Shown here: positions 9,764 through 19,609 of the stretch, piece by piece | Position numbering within the stretch: position 1 is the stretch's first letter | Layout of the letters: each line of letters opens with the position of its first letter | DNA from: Gammaproteobacteria bacterium | Lineage (GTDB): Bacteria > Pseudomonadota > Gammaproteobacteria > VBWC01 | Length of the DNA stretch: 64,000 bases | Assembly: GCA_006218035.1 (NCBI GenBank) | Contig: VBWC01000006.1 | Span: 1-64,000, forward strand | Reading direction: 5' to 3' | Program-made: the position numbers and the translations under genes | Notes under the pieces: model-generated | Database searches by the model: none | Seen by the model: the letters and a program-made list of their open reading frames with translations, nothing else | Told to the model about the DNA's origin: nothing

Positions 9764-9943
9764 CAATTCGTCGATGGGTTCGACTGTATATGACCGGATG
9801 CGACGCCGTCAAGCACGAAGGGGCATGCGTTGTTTGCGCTGTTTTGGTTGTGACGGATCATGCCAGGTACGACGATGACCGACATGGTCTAAAATGTCGG
9901 GACCGCGCCAGGCGGCGGCAATAACCAATCAAGGGGTCGGGCA

Positions 9944-10369
9944 ATGCTTTGGGTCAAGGCGTTTCACATCATATTCATGGTGACGTGGTTTGCCGGCCTG
10001 TTCTATCTGCCGCGCCTGTTCGTCTACCACGCGATGGCCGATGACCGCGTCGGTGGTGAGCGCTTCAAGGTCATGGAACGCAAATTGTTCTACGGCATCA
10101 TGACGCCGGGCGCGGTACTGACGATTGCGTCCGGGCTGTGGATGATGATGGACTACGCGTGGGCGGCGTATGCGCACGCGGGGTGGTTTCAGTTGAAGCT
10201 GGTGTTGGTGTTGGTGTTGATCGCCTACCACGTCTACTGCGGCCGGCTGGTAGCCGTTTTTCGCGATGACAACAACCAGCGCGGACACATCTATTACCGC
10301 TGGTTCAATGAATTTCCGGTGCTGTTGCTGATCGCGATCGTCATACTGGTGGTAATTCGGCCGTTCTAG
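9944..10369 (+). CDS. hemJ: Protoporphyrinogen oxidase HemJ (CopD-like membrane protein)
   Basis: The 141-residue protein is a small multi-helix membrane protein that matches HemJ (UPF0093). HemJ oxidises protoporphyrinogen IX to protoporphyrin IX in haem synthesis. It has about four hydrophobic helices, with the N-terminal signature KAFHIIFMVTWFAGLFYLPR including the conserved His, a conserved KLVLVLVL helix and HVYCG. GTCGGG sits upstream of the ATG. An inverted repeat, CCGACAT (9879-9885) with ATGTCGG (9894-9900), surrounds a TAAAAT -10-like sequence just before the gene and may be an operator. Confidence 0.9.
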   Translation: MLWVKAFHIIFMVTWFAGLFYLPRLFVYHAMADDRVGGERFKVMERKLFYGIMTPGAVLTIASGLWMMMDYAWAAYAHAGWFQLKLVLVLVLIAYHVYCGRLVAVFRDDNNQRGHIYYRWFNEFPVLLLIAIVILVVIRPF

Positions 10370-10476
10370 CCGGTAGGCGACCCGGTGAACCGCGCGCGTC
10401 CGGGCCGCTGGCGCCGTCATTTTCGTCGCCGGACCGGCCGGTTTCCGGCCCTTGACAATCCGTATCAGGCATGAGC

Positions 10477-10686
10477 TTATGCACAAACTTCGGCTGATTT
10501 CCCGCCAGCGGTCCGGGGCGCACCAAATTTTTACGTTATTTCGTAAAACTTCGTAAGCTGTTGAATTATGAAGTTGTTAATCGGCGTCTACTTTGTAGTC
10601 AAATTGTCAAAATTCCAAAGATTATCGAGACTAGGCGCGCTTCGACCCATATCATCCACAGAGTTATCCACAGCTTTTGTGGATAA
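10477..10686. other. DnaA-box cluster next to AT-rich DNA (possible origin-like or DnaA-regulated element)
   Basis: Four sites match the DnaA box TTATNCACA or nearly so: TTATGCACA (10477-10485, +), TCATCCACA (10652-10660, +, one mismatch), TTATCCACA (10664-10672, +, perfect) and the inverted perfect copy TGTGGATAA (10678-10686). The three right-hand sites lie within 35 bases. Between 10525 and 10620 the DNA is unusually AT-rich for this genome, with repeated TTCGTAA motifs. There is no gene in 10370-10785. This resembles an origin or a DnaA-titration site, but it could also be DnaA control of priA. Confidence 0.55.
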
Positions 10687-10785
10687 GGGCGATTCCATCG
10701 GTCCGACAACGAGTTAGCCAGTATTCATGCTGAGTGCATCAAGAGTTGAAGCCAACCCCGTGTCGGGCAAGCCGGAGTCAAACGC

Positions 10786-13020
10786 ATGACCGGAATTTCT
10801 CGGGTTTTACGCGTGGCGGTTCCGTCGCCGCTGTGCCGGCTGTTTGATTACCTGCCGCCGCCGGGTTGCGATATCGACAAACTTGTGCCTGGTATTCGTC
10901 TGCGTGTGCCGTTCGGACCGCGTCACACGATAGGCATGTTGATCGAAGTCGCGTCGGCAAGCCAGATCGATCCGCAGCGCCTGAAGGCGGCGCTCGAGAT
11001 GATCGATGACGAACCGCTCGTTGGCCGGGATCTGCAACAGCTGCTGCACTGGGCGATCACCTATTACCATCACGCGCCCGGCGATGTGATGTTTACCGCA
11101 CTGCCGGCGCTGCTGCGTCAGGGCCGCGCGCCCGATGTTGCGCAGCAGATGCTATGGCGCGCGAGCGGTGCCGGTACGACTGTGCGACCGGAGCAGCTGG
11201 CGCGCGCGCCGCGCCAGGCAGCACTGCTCGCGTTATTGCAGGGACATCCGGCGGGACTGACCGCCGCCGATTTGGCCGAGCAACTCGATTTTGACTGGCG
11301 TGCGGCGCTGCGCACGCTGACGGCCAGGGGCTGGATCGAACGACATGCGGTAGCTGCCACGAGCGACGGCGCGGCGTCCGGTGGCGCCGCCGGGCTGACT
11401 GCGGAGCGCGGACCGGAGCTGAACGCCGCGCAACGCGTGGGCGCAGACCGGATCGTGGCGTCGCTCGGCGGCTACGCGGCGTTTTTGCTCGATGGCGTGA
11501 CCGGCAGCGGCAAGACCGAGGTCTACCTGCAGGCGCTCGCGCGCGTTGTCGCTGCTGGAGGCCAGGCGCTGGTGCTGGTGCCGGAGATCGGCCTGACGCC
11601 GCAACTGGTCGCACGCTTCGAGCAGCGCCTCGGCATCACGATGGCGCTGTATCACTCCGGTTTGACCGACCGCGAGCGCCTGCACACCTGGCTCGCGGCC
11701 CGCGCCGGCCAGGTGCCGGTGGTCATCGGCACGCGTTCGGCACTATTCGTGCCGCTCAAGCGTCCGGCGTTGCTGATTGTCGACGAGGAGCACGATCTGT
11801 CGTTCAAGCAGCAGGAGGGATTTCGCTATCACGCGCGCGATCTGGCGGTGGTGCGGGCGCGTAACGCGGGTGTGCCGATCGTGCTGGGGTCGGCGACGCC
11901 GTCGCTGGAGAGTCTGTACAACGTCGCCCAGGAGCGCTATCAGCACCTCACGTTGAAGGCGCGCGCCGGTGTCGCCGAACAACCGCCGGTGCATCTCATC
12001 GACGTGCGCCGCCAGCCGCTGCACGAAGGGTTGTCCGATAGTTTGTTGCAGGCGATTGCGCGGCATGTGGCACAGGGCAACCAGGTGCTGCTGTTTCTCA
12101 ACCGCCGCGGCTACGCGCCGACGCTGTTGTGCCACGATTGCGGCTGGATGAGCAAATGCGAGCGTTGCGACGCGCACATGACGTTTCATCTGCGGCAGCA
12201 GCGGCTGCGGTGTCATCACTGCGGCGCCGAACGTGCGGCGGTCGAGCAGTGTCCCGGCTGCGGCGGCCAGGATCTGCTGCCGGTCGGCGAGGGGACGGAG
12301 CGCATCGAGCGAGTGTTACACGAACGCTTTGGGGACACCCAAATCGTCCGCATCGACCGCGACACCACGCGCCGCAAGGGGGCAATGCAGGAGTTTCTGG
12401 ACAGCGCCGCCGCCGGCGGCGGCCGTATTCTGATCGGTACGCAGATGCTGGCGAAGGGCCATCATCTGCCCGGGGTGACGCTGGTTGGCATCGTCAACAC
12501 CGATCAGGGGCTGTTCGGCGCCGATTTCCGCGCGCTCGAGCGCATGGCCCAGTTGATCGTGCAGGTGTCCGGTCGTGCCGGACGCGCCGACAAGCCCGGC
12601 GAGGTATTAATACAGACGCATCATCCCGATCATCCGTTGTTGCGCACACTGGTCCACCACGGTTATGCGCACTTCGCGCGCGAGGCGCTGGCCGAGCGCG
12701 AGCAGGCCTGCCTGCCGCCGCACATGCATCTGGCGCTGCTGCGCGCCGAAGCGGTTGACCGCGATCTGCCGCCGAAATTTCTCAGCGCGGCCAAGTCGCT
12801 GGCGCAGGATCTGGCCGTCGCCGGTGTTGAACTGCTGGGACCGGTGCCGGCGCCGATGGAGCGTCGCGGCGGCCGCTACCGGGCACAATTGCTGGTGCAG
12901 GCCGGGCGGCGCGCCGATCTGCACCGGTTGTTGACGCCATGGGTGCCGCAGCTCGAAACCGTGCGGCTTGCCCGAAAGGTGCGCTGGTCGCTCGACGTCG
13001 ATCCGCAGGAAATGGTCTAG
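10786..13020 (+). CDS. priA: Primosomal replication restart helicase PriA
   Basis: PriA binds stalled or repaired forks and reloads the replicative helicase. At 744 residues it has the usual length. The N-terminal DNA-binding region is followed by Walker A GVTGSGKTEVYL (near 237), DEEHD (near 333), helicase motifs including GSATPSLESL, and the zinc-binding insert with paired Cys (CHDCGWMSKCERC, then CHHCG and CPGCG, about 449-495). GGAG lies nine bases before the ATG. It is followed by a truncated MITE-like repeat, argS and a SPOR-domain gene, the same order as priA-argS in Pseudomonas. A DnaA-box cluster occupies the upstream gap. Confidence 0.97.
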   Translation: MTGISRVLRVAVPSPLCRLFDYLPPPGCDIDKLVPGIRLRVPFGPRHTIGMLIEVASASQIDPQRLKAALEMIDDEPLVGRDLQQLLHWAITYYHHAPGDVMFTALPALLRQGRAPDVAQQMLWRASGAGTTVRPEQLARAPRQAALLALLQGHPAGLTAADLAEQLDFDWRAALRTLTARGWIERHAVAATSDGAASGGAAGLTAERGPELNAAQRVGADRIVASLGGYAAFLLDGVTGSGKTEVYLQALARVVAAGGQALVLVPEIGLTPQLVARFEQRLGITMALYHSGLTDRERLHTWLAARAGQVPVVIGTRSALFVPLKRPALLIVDEEHDLSFKQQEGFRYHARDLAVVRARNAGVPIVLGSATPSLESLYNVAQERYQHLTLKARAGVAEQPPVHLIDVRRQPLHEGLSDSLLQAIARHVAQGNQVLLFLNRRGYAPTLLCHDCGWMSKCERCDAHMTFHLRQQRLRCHHCGAERAAVEQCPGCGGQDLLPVGEGTERIERVLHERFGDTQIVRIDRDTTRRKGAMQEFLDSAAAGGGRILIGTQMLAKGHHLPGVTLVGIVNTDQGLFGADFRALERMAQLIVQVSGRAGRADKPGEVLIQTHHPDHPLLRTLVHHGYAHFAREALAEREQACLPPHMHLALLRAEAVDRDLPPKFLSAAKSLAQDLAVAGVELLGPVPAPMERRGGRYRAQLLVQAGRRADLHRLLTPWVPQLETVRLARKVRWSLDVDPQEMV

Positions 13021-13110
13021 GGAAGGTCTGATTAATTCTCTTGACGTCATTCCGGCGAAAGCCGGAATCCAGCAACTTGCTGAATCCAAGGCACTGGATT
13101 CAGGGTCTCG
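13021..13110. repeat. Partial copy of the MITE-like element
   Basis: It begins directly after the priA stop codon with GGAAGGTCTGATTAA, matching the left terminal repeat of the element at 4126. The following 75 bases match the left half of that copy, including CATTCC..GGAATCCAG and CACTGGATTC. No right terminal repeat or target duplication is visible, so the right part is lost or diverged. The rest of the gap to 13340 holds only the argS promoter. Confidence 0.6.
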
Positions 13111-13267
13111 ACCATTGGTTCCCGACATGGTCCCGGTCCTTGCTCACGGCAGGACTCCACCTCGCCCGTCCGTGGACTCGTACCTCGTCCGTCCATGGCC
13201 TAGTGCGTGCGCAGCAATGACAACCCGGACATTCTGGCGGAGTTTCCTGTCAGGATACCGGCCGTGG

Positions 13268-13295
13268 TTGATTCTCACCGTGGTAAAGCGATAAT
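13268..13295 (+). promoter_or_regulatory. Candidate sigma-70 promoter of argS
   Basis: TTGATT (13268-13273) and GATAAT (13290-13295) are separated by 16 bases. The predicted start near 13302 gives a short leader to the argS ATG at 13341. Confidence 0.45.
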
Positions 13296-13340
13296 AGTGC
13301 GCCTTTTCCCGACGCCATTCCGGCCATCAGCCGTGTACCC

Positions 13341-15110
13341 ATGAAACAACCGTTACAGGAACTTCTGACCGGCGCGTTCGAGCGTCTGCGCAGCCAGGGC
13401 AGCGTGCCACCGGATCTGGCGCTGGACATACACCTTGAGCGGACCCGAGACCGTCAGCACGGCGATTTCGCGACCAATGTCGCGCTGACGCTGACCAAGC
13501 CGCTGAAACGCAAACCGCGCGAGATCGCCGACATGATCATCGCCGCGTTGCCCGCGTCCGGCTACGTGACGAAGGTCGAAGTGGCCGGTCCCGGCTTTAT
13601 CAACTTCTTTCTGAGTCCCGCCGCGTACCTTGAGCAGGTCAGACAGGTGTTCGCCGCCGGCGAGGCGTATGGGCACAGTGACATTGGTGCTGGCCGGCGC
13701 GTGCAGGTCGAGTTCGTCTCGGCCAATCCAACCGGGCCGTTGCACGTCGGTCATGGCCGCGGCGCGGCCTATGGCGCGGCGGTCGCCGACCTGCTGGCCG
13801 CCGCCGGGTTTCAGGTGCACCGCGAATATTACGTCAACGACGCCGGCCGCCAGATGGATATCCTCGCGACCAGTGTCTGGCTGCGGTATCTGGAGATGTG
13901 TGGTGAAAAGATCCGCTTTCCGTCGGCGGGTTACAAGAGCGAAAACTACATCTTCGACATCGCCGGCGCGCTTTACAAAGAGAGTGGCGATGCGTGGCGC
14001 CATACGGCCGCCGAGGTGACCGAGGATCTGCCGCCGGATGGCGCCGCAGACGACAGCGGCGACAAGGAGGCGCATATCGATGCGCTGATCATGCGCGCCA
14101 AGCATCTGCTTGGCGAAAAACCCTACCGTCAGGTATTCGACCGCGCGCTGGATTCCATACTGGCGGATATCCGCGCTGACCTCGAGGAGTTCGGCGTTGT
14201 CTACGAGACGTGGTTTTCCGAACGGTCGCTGGTGGAGACCGGCGCGGTCGAGCGCGCGATCCAGCGCTTGCGCGACAGCGGTCATCTTTATGAAAAAGAC
14301 GCCGCGTGGTGGTTTCGATCCACCGACTTCGGCGACGAGAAGGACCGCGTCGTGGTCCGCGAGAATGGCCAGAGTACGTATTTCGCATCGGATATTGCTT
14401 ACCACATGGACAAGCTCGAGCGCGGCTTCGATCGCGTTATCGACGTTTGGGGCGCCGATCACCATGGCTATGTACCGCGGGTCAAGGCGGCGCTCGCGGC
14501 GATTGGCGACGATCCCGGCCGGCTCGACGTGCTGCTGGTGCAGTTCGCGATCCTCTATCGCGGCGGCCAGCGCGTGCAGATGTCGACCCGCAGCGGGGAG
14601 TTCGTCACGCTGCGCGAGCTGCGTAACGAGGTCGGCAACGACGCGGCGCGTTTTTTCTATGTGATGCGCAAGTGCGAGCAGCACATGGATTTCGATCTCG
14701 ATCTCGCCAAGTCGCAGTCCAACGACAACCCGGTCTATTACGTGCAATACGCGCACGCCCGCATCTGCAGCGTGTTGCGCCAGATGCACGACAAGGGTTA
14801 CACGCTCGATGAGTCGCTCGGTCTGGAACAGTTGACGCTGCTGCAAGAGGCGCATGAACAGGACCTGATGGTGGCGCTGGCGCGCTTTCCGGAGACAATC
14901 GAGGCAGCCGCGCTGGTCCACGAGCCGCACCAGATCGCCTATTATCTGCGCGAGCTGGCGACCGCGTTTCATACCTATTACAACGCGCACCAGTTTCTGG
15001 TGGATGACGCCCGGCTTCGCAACGCGCGTCTGTGCCTGATTGTCGCGACGCGTCAGGCGATACAGAACGGTCTGGCGTTACTCGGTGTCAGTGCGCCGGA
15101 GGCCATGTAG
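13341..15110 (+). CDS. argS: Arginyl-tRNA synthetase
   Basis: This class I synthetase charges tRNA-Arg. The 589 residues are typical for bacterial ArgS. The N-terminal Add-1 tRNA-recognition domain (about 1-90) is followed by the catalytic Rossmann domain with the HIGH-type motif HVGH (near 133) and, later, a degenerate KMSKS region (MSTRSGEF, near 413). ArgS commonly lacks a canonical KMSKS. The C-terminal alpha-helical DALR domain contains [16 protein letters not shown]-domain gene follows after two bases and is probably co-transcribed. Confidence 0.97.
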   Translation: MKQPLQELLTGAFERLRSQGSVPPDLALDIHLERTRDRQHGDFATNVALTLTKPLKRKPREIADMIIAALPASGYVTKVEVAGPGFINFFLSPAAYLEQVRQVFAAGEAYGHSDIGAGRRVQVEFVSANPTGPLHVGHGRGAAYGAAVADLLAAAGFQVHREYYVNDAGRQMDILATSVWLRYLEMCGEKIRFPSAGYKSENYIFDIAGALYKESGDAWRHTAAEVTEDLPPDGAADDSGDKEAHIDALIMRAKHLLGEKPYRQVFDRALDSILADIRADLEEFGVVYETWFSERSLVETGAVERAIQRLRDSGHLYEKDAAWWFRSTDFGDEKDRVVVRENGQSTYFASDIAYHMDKLERGFDRVIDVWGADHHGYVPRVKAALAAIGDDPGRLDVLLVQFAILYRGGQRVQMSTRSGEFVTLRELRNEVGNDAARFFYVMRKCEQHMDFDLDLAKSQSNDNPVYYVQYAHARICSVLRQMHDKGYTLDESLGLEQLTLLQEAHEQDLMVALARFPETIEAAALVHEPHQIAYYLRELATAFHTYYNAHQFLVDDARLRNARLCLIVATRQAIQNGLALLGVSAPEAM

Positions 15111-15112
15111 TC

Positions 15113-15721
15113 GTGGCGCAGCCGCGCGGTAAACGCATGGCCGGCAAGCGCTCATCGCGCAAGCGGCTGGCGACGCTGGGCACCTTCTGGGGCGGTCTCG
15201 CACTGGGTCTGGTGATGGCGACCGGCGTGTATGTCTATAGCTATATCAAAAGCTCGTCGCCAGGCGCCAAGGTCGAGGTTGCCGGACCGGCGCCGGTCGT
15301 GCCGGCCCGGCCGCCGGTAAGCACGGGCAAGATGCCGCCCGGGCCGGAGCCCGCGCGGCCGCAATTCGATTTCTACACAATATTGCCGGAACTCGAAGTT
15401 GTGGTGCCGGAGCCACGGGCCGCCGGGACACCGGATCGCGCGGTGCCCGGCACGCCGCCGCGTCAGGCAGCCAAGGTTGATGCGCCAGGTATCTACGTGC
15501 TGCAGATCGGCTCCTACAAAAACAGCAAGGACGCCGATCGCATGAAGGCCGAGCTGGCCTTGATCGGCGTCGAGGCCAATATCGAGACTGTGTCCGTCAA
15601 TCAAACGAAATGGCACCGTGTGCGTGTCGGGCCCTACAGCCAGCTCGCCAGACTAAACAACGCGCGTTCCGAACTGCTCGCCAATAATATTGAGTTCATG
15701 TTGCTCAAGGTCAAGGACTGA
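15113..15721 (+). CDS. SPOR-domain cell-division protein (FtsN-like)
   Basis: The 202-residue protein has a basic cytoplasmic N-terminus (about 1-20), one transmembrane helix (FWGGLALGLVMATGVYVYSY), a Pro/Ala/Gly-rich periplasmic linker, and a C-terminal SPOR domain (about 130-200) that binds denuded septal peptidoglycan. In that domain YVLQIGSYKNSKDADRMKAE and WHRVRVGPY are typical. The layout and the position after priA-argS match FtsN-like proteins of pseudomonads. The start is GTG at 15113, two bases after the argS stop; an overlapping upstream start would precede the charged N-terminus with no homology. Confidence 0.88.
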   Translation: MAQPRGKRMAGKRSSRKRLATLGTFWGGLALGLVMATGVYVYSYIKSSSPGAKVEVAGPAPVVPARPPVSTGKMPPGPEPARPQFDFYTILPELEVVVPEPRAAGTPDRAVPGTPPRQAAKVDAPGIYVLQIGSYKNSKDADRMKAELALIGVEANIETVSVNQTKWHRVRVGPYSQLARLNNARSELLANNIEFMLLKVKD

Positions 15722-15980
15722 TCGCCCCCGGGTCAGCGGTATAGGTGAGATACCTCCCCTGATCAGCCGCCAGGCGTGACGCGGTTGGTGTATTCCATGT
15801 GACCTGGCGCACAGAAATTCGCGGTTTTGCGATATCGGTCACACTTTTACCCTGCCCCCGGGCCGATCTTTTGGCCGTCGTCGTAGTAGAACTCGCCCGG
15901 ACGCAGTTTCGGTTCGCCGCCCGCGTTACGCGATGCCAGGTGATCCGTAAAGAGGGCATGAAGTGGTCAGGAGCAGTGTG

Positions 15981-17453
15981 ATGTACGCGCCCGTCCGAAG
16001 TCCGGTTCTGTGGTTGTCCGCCATGTTGTGCATCTCTTCCATGGCCCACGCCGGGTCGCTTGAACGAGTCGGTACCGGCAGTACCGTCATCGACGCCGAT
16101 GGCGCCAGCCGCGGGTCGGTGATGAGCGCCGATGGGCGTTATGTCGTGTTTCATTCGGAGGCGACGACACTCGATGCACGCGACCCCGACGTGACAGCGG
16201 ACGTATACGTGCGCGACCGCCTCACCGGCACGACCATTTTGCTCAGCATCAACAACGACGGCGACAAGGGTAATTTCGACAGTTTTTGGCCCGCGATCAG
16301 CGGCAACGGCCGCTTCGTCGTGTTTTCATCGTTCGCATCGAATCTGGTGCCGGGCGATACCAATAATACGTCCGACGTGTTTCTGGCTGACCGTGATGCG
16401 GACAGCAACGGCGTATTTGACGAGGCCGGCGGCGTGCTGCTCCAGCGTGTCAGCCGTGCCGGCGATGGTTCACAGGCCAACGCTTTCAGTGCCGAGGCGA
16501 CCATCAGCGCCGACGGTCGTTACGTGGCGTTTGCATCGGATGCGGACAATCTGGCGCCGGACGACACGAACCTCGTTTCCGACATCTTCCTCTATGAGGT
16601 TGCCACCGGCGCGGTCGAACGCGCATCGGTCGGCGGTAACGGCGCCCAGGCAAACGACATGTCATATGAGCCGTTCCTCAGCTCGGACGGTCGATATGCC
16701 ACCTTTCTTTCGAGCGCGGACAACATCGCACCGGGCGACAACAACGGGGTTTACTGGCGCGGTGCCGATATTTTCGTGCGCGATCGAATCGCACGTAGTA
16801 CCGTGCTAATCAGCATCAGCACAAGCGGCGCGGGCGGCAACGGCCGCAGTGAACAGGGCGCCATGAGTTCCGATGGCCGTTACGTCGTGTTCGTGTCGCG
16901 TGCGGATAATCTGGCCCCTGACGACATCAACGGCGCAGCGGACATTTTTCTGCATGACCGTGACACTGACGGAAATGGCGTCTTTGACGAAGCGGGCAGG
17001 TCGTCGACCGAGCTCATCAGCACGGCGTTTGATGGCCGTCGGGCGCTTGATGACAGCGAATGGCCGTCAATCAGCGATGACGGCCGATACGTCGCGTTTC
17101 AATCGCGCGCGACCAACCTCGCCACTGCATCCCAGGACGGATCGCCGGCGTGGCGCATATTCGTGCGTGATCGTGTCGCCCGATCGACGACGCTGGTCGG
17201 CACGGCCGGTGCCACCCGGACGGGTAATGACGACAGTATCTGGCCGTCGATCAATAGCAATGGCCGTTACGTCGCTTTTTCTGCTGACGCGGTCGAATCA
17301 TCTGGCGATGGCGCCGATCGCATGACCGGTATTTTCATTCATGACCTTGTCGGTGGTAATGCGCCGCCGGTTACCGGCGGCGGGCTCCGGTCTGCGCCCG
17401 CCGCTGATCTCGCTGTTACGGCAGGTACCGACCCGGGCATCGACGAGATATAA
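15981..17453 (+). CDS. Secreted TolB-like beta-propeller (PD40 repeats)
   Basis: The 490-residue protein has a signal peptide (MYAPVRSPVLWLSAMLCISS..AHA). It is followed by seven repeats of the form (S/N)-x-(D/N)-G-R-(Y/F)-(V/A)-x-F-x-S, such as SADGRYVAFASDADNLAP, with intervening DIF(V/L)-(R/H/Y)DR segments. Seven such units predict a seven-bladed propeller, probably periplasmic or exported. Several loops carry acidic DxDxNG runs (DRDADSNGVFDEAG, DRDTDGNGVFDEAG) that look like calcium-binding sites. AGGAG sits six bases before the ATG at 15981. Unlike true TolB it has no N-terminal TolB domain and no Tol-Pal neighbours. The 259 bases before it show no other feature. Confidence 0.85.
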   Translation: MYAPVRSPVLWLSAMLCISSMAHAGSLERVGTGSTVIDADGASRGSVMSADGRYVVFHSEATTLDARDPDVTADVYVRDRLTGTTILLSINNDGDKGNFDSFWPAISGNGRFVVFSSFASNLVPGDTNNTSDVFLADRDADSNGVFDEAGGVLLQRVSRAGDGSQANAFSAEATISADGRYVAFASDADNLAPDDTNLVSDIFLYEVATGAVERASVGGNGAQANDMSYEPFLSSDGRYATFLSSADNIAPGDNNGVYWRGADIFVRDRIARSTVLISISTSGAGGNGRSEQGAMSSDGRYVVFVSRADNLAPDDINGAADIFLHDRDTDGNGVFDEAGRSSTELISTAFDGRRALDDSEWPSISDDGRYVAFQSRATNLATASQDGSPAWRIFVRDRVARSTTLVGTAGATRTGNDDSIWPSINSNGRYVAFSADAVESSGDGADRMTGIFIHDLVGGNAPPVTGGGLRSAPAADLAVTAGTDPGIDEI

Positions 17454-17572
17454 GCGCGCGCTGGTGCTGCCGATATTCAACCGGTCACTAATCGACGACG
17501 CGGCCAGCCACACATAAATATGCCGCACGGTACGACGATTGCGTTTCCTGTTCGGTCGGTGGCGGCGTTCAG

Positions 17573-19462
17573 CTAGTCTTCGAGGTAGGTATATCCGGAC
17601 AGGCCTTCTTCCAGCGCGGCGATATAACTGCGGCGCTGCGTCTCGGTGATCGTGGCGTTGCGGATTTTCCGCCGTAACTCATCCAGCAGGTGATCGCTGT
17701 CATGATGCACGTAGTCGAGTACCGAGCGTACCGTATCGCCGTGCATCAGCTCGGTCAGCTCATAGCCGCCGTCATCGGTCATCGTGACGTGGACCGAGTC
17801 GGTGTCGCCGAACAGATTGTGCATGTCACCAAGAATCTCCTGATAGGCGCCAACCAGGAAGATGCCGATCAGATACGGGTCACCGTCCTTCAGGCTGTGC
17901 AAGGCGAGCGTCGATCCTATCCCGTCGCGATCGACGTACTGGTCGATGCGTCCGTCTGAATCGCAGGTCATGTCGACAACAACGCCGCGCCGGTCCGGCT
18001 GCTCGTCAAGGCGCTGCAGCGGCACTACCGGAAATACCTGATTGATCGCCCAGACATCCGGGATCGATTGGAATACCGACAGGTTGAAGAAGTACTTGTC
18101 GGCCAGTTTATTGGTCAGCTCGTCATGGATCTCGCGGTGCGCCTGCGCGCGCGGATCGAGCATGGCGCGGATTTTGATGCAGGTGGCGAAGTAAACCGCC
18201 TCGGCGTAGGCCCGTTGCGCGAGGCCGATCATCCCTGCCGTATACAGCGATTGTGCCTCGGCGAGCCAGTGCACGGCGTCGTGATACGCCTCGATGACCG
18301 AGCGTTGGGTCAGCCCGCTGTAGTTTCCCCACAAGTGAGCCAGCGCCGCTGGATCGTCCGCTCCCGGGGGCGATACCGATACTATCGCCGGCACCTGCTC
18401 GACGTCGATGACGTTGGTGATCAGCACGGCATGATGCGCCGTCATCGCGCGGCCGGCCTCGGTAATGATCATCGGATGCGGCAGGCCATGTTTGTCGCAG
18501 ACGTCGAGCCAGTTGCGCACGATATTGGTCGCGTACTCCTGCACCGTATAGTTTACCGAGCAGTAATTGCGCGAGCCCGAGCCCTCATAGTCGATACCCA
18601 GGCCGCCGCCGACATTGACCACGTCGATGCGGGCGCCGAGTTTGTGCAGTTCGGCGAAGTTGCGCACGGCCTCGTGGAGACCCTGCTGGATGTCGCGGAT
18701 ATTCGGAATCTGCGAGCCCATATGGAAATGCATCAGTTTCAGCGTTTCGAGCATGGCGGTCTCGCGCAGCCGCTCGACGGCGCGCAGCACCTGGGCGGCG
18801 GTGAGACCGAATTTCGACTTCTCGCCGCCGGTATTCTGCCAGTTGCCGGCGCCAAGCGAGCTCAAGCGGACACGCACGCCGAGCAGCGGTGTGATCGACA
18901 TCGCGCGCGCCTCCTCGATCACCAGTTCCAGCTCGGCGAGCCGCTCGATCACGATATAGACGCGATGGCCGAGTTGCTGGCCGATCAACGCCAGCCGGAT
19001 AAATTCGCGATCCTTGTAGCCGTTGCAGATAATGACGCCGCCGTCGGCATCGGAGAGCGACAGCACGGCCATCAGCTCCGGTTTGCTGCCGGCCTCGAGC
19101 CCGACGCGCCCCTTGCCATGACCGAGTATCTCGGCGACGACGCTGCGCTGCTGGTTGACCTTGATCGGGTATACCGGCGTGTACGGGGCTGCATACCCGG
19201 TCTCCTGCATCGCCTCGGCGAAGGCGTTGTATAACAGGTCAACCCGGTCGTGAAGAATGTCGGAAAACCTCACCAGTACCGGCAGGCGCAGATCCTTCCT
19301 GATCAGCTCCGCCGCCAGGTTTGGCAGGGACACACCGGGGTGCTCGACATGCTGGCCGGGGGTCGCGCGGAGCTTGCCATCGTTACCGACGTCAAAATAG
19401 CCGCCGCTCCAGCCCCTGATGTTGTACATGTCACGCGCCGTGTCTATCGTCCAGTTGCCCAT
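17573..19462 (-). CDS. speA: Biosynthetic arginine decarboxylase SpeA
   Basis: This PLP-dependent enzyme converts arginine to agmatine, the first step toward putrescine and spermidine. The 629 residues match the usual length. The cofactor lysine is Lys101 in YPIKVNQQ. The glycine-rich phosphate-binding segment is VNVGGGLGIDYEGS, and the late Cys-containing motif is DMTCDSDGRID. It is divergent from speE, which uses decarboxylated AdoMet and putrescine, so both halves of polyamine synthesis share one intergenic region. speB or agmatine deiminase genes are not in the window. Confidence 0.96.
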   Translation of the reverse strand: MGNWTIDTARDMYNIRGWSGGYFDVGNDGKLRATPGQHVEHPGVSLPNLAAELIRKDLRLPVLVRFSDILHDRVDLLYNAFAEAMQETGYAAPYTPVYPIKVNQQRSVVAEILGHGKGRVGLEAGSKPELMAVLSLSDADGGVIICNGYKDREFIRLALIGQQLGHRVYIVIERLAELELVIEEARAMSITPLLGVRVRLSSLGAGNWQNTGGEKSKFGLTAAQVLRAVERLRETAMLETLKLMHFHMGSQIPNIRDIQQGLHEAVRNFAELHKLGARIDVVNVGGGLGIDYEGSGSRNYCSVNYTVQEYATNIVRNWLDVCDKHGLPHPMIITEAGRAMTAHHAVLITNVIDVEQVPAIVSVSPPGADDPAALAHLWGNYSGLTQRSVIEAYHDAVHWLAEAQSLYTAGMIGLAQRAYAEAVYFATCIKIRAMLDPRAQAHREIHDELTNKLADKYFFNLSVFQSIPDVWAINQVFPVVPLQRLDEQPDRRGVVVDMTCDSDGRIDQYVDRDGIGSTLALHSLKDGDPYLIGIFLVGAYQEILGDMHNLFGDTDSVHVTMTDDGGYELTELMHGDTVRSVLDYVHHDSDHLLDELRRKIRNATITETQRRSYIAALEEGLSGYTYLED

Positions 19463-19609
19463 TACGTTGTGTCCGGGATTGTTATAATGAAGGCCCCTAT
19501 AATAAAGAAAGGCCCGGCCGGATTAACAGCAGAATTCGCCGGCAGTGGCAAATGACCCCGTCTTGCAGATAGACGGGCGGATTCCGCACAACGATAACGG
19601 ACGTAGACG

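Noticed and set aside
10477-10686. Calling the DnaA-box region oriC outright
   Set aside because: The cluster is real, but no skew data are available and the gene context is unusual, so it is listed only as a candidate.
13021-13340. A full transposable element between priA and argS
   Set aside because: Only the left end and half the interior match; no right terminal repeat or target duplication could be found.
13353-14990. A 545-codon open frame opposite argS
   Set aside because: Entirely antisense to a confirmed synthetase, with the same high-GC shadow composition.
18068-19234. A 388-codon open frame opposite speA
   Set aside because: Antisense to speA; no homology and His/Arg-rich composition.
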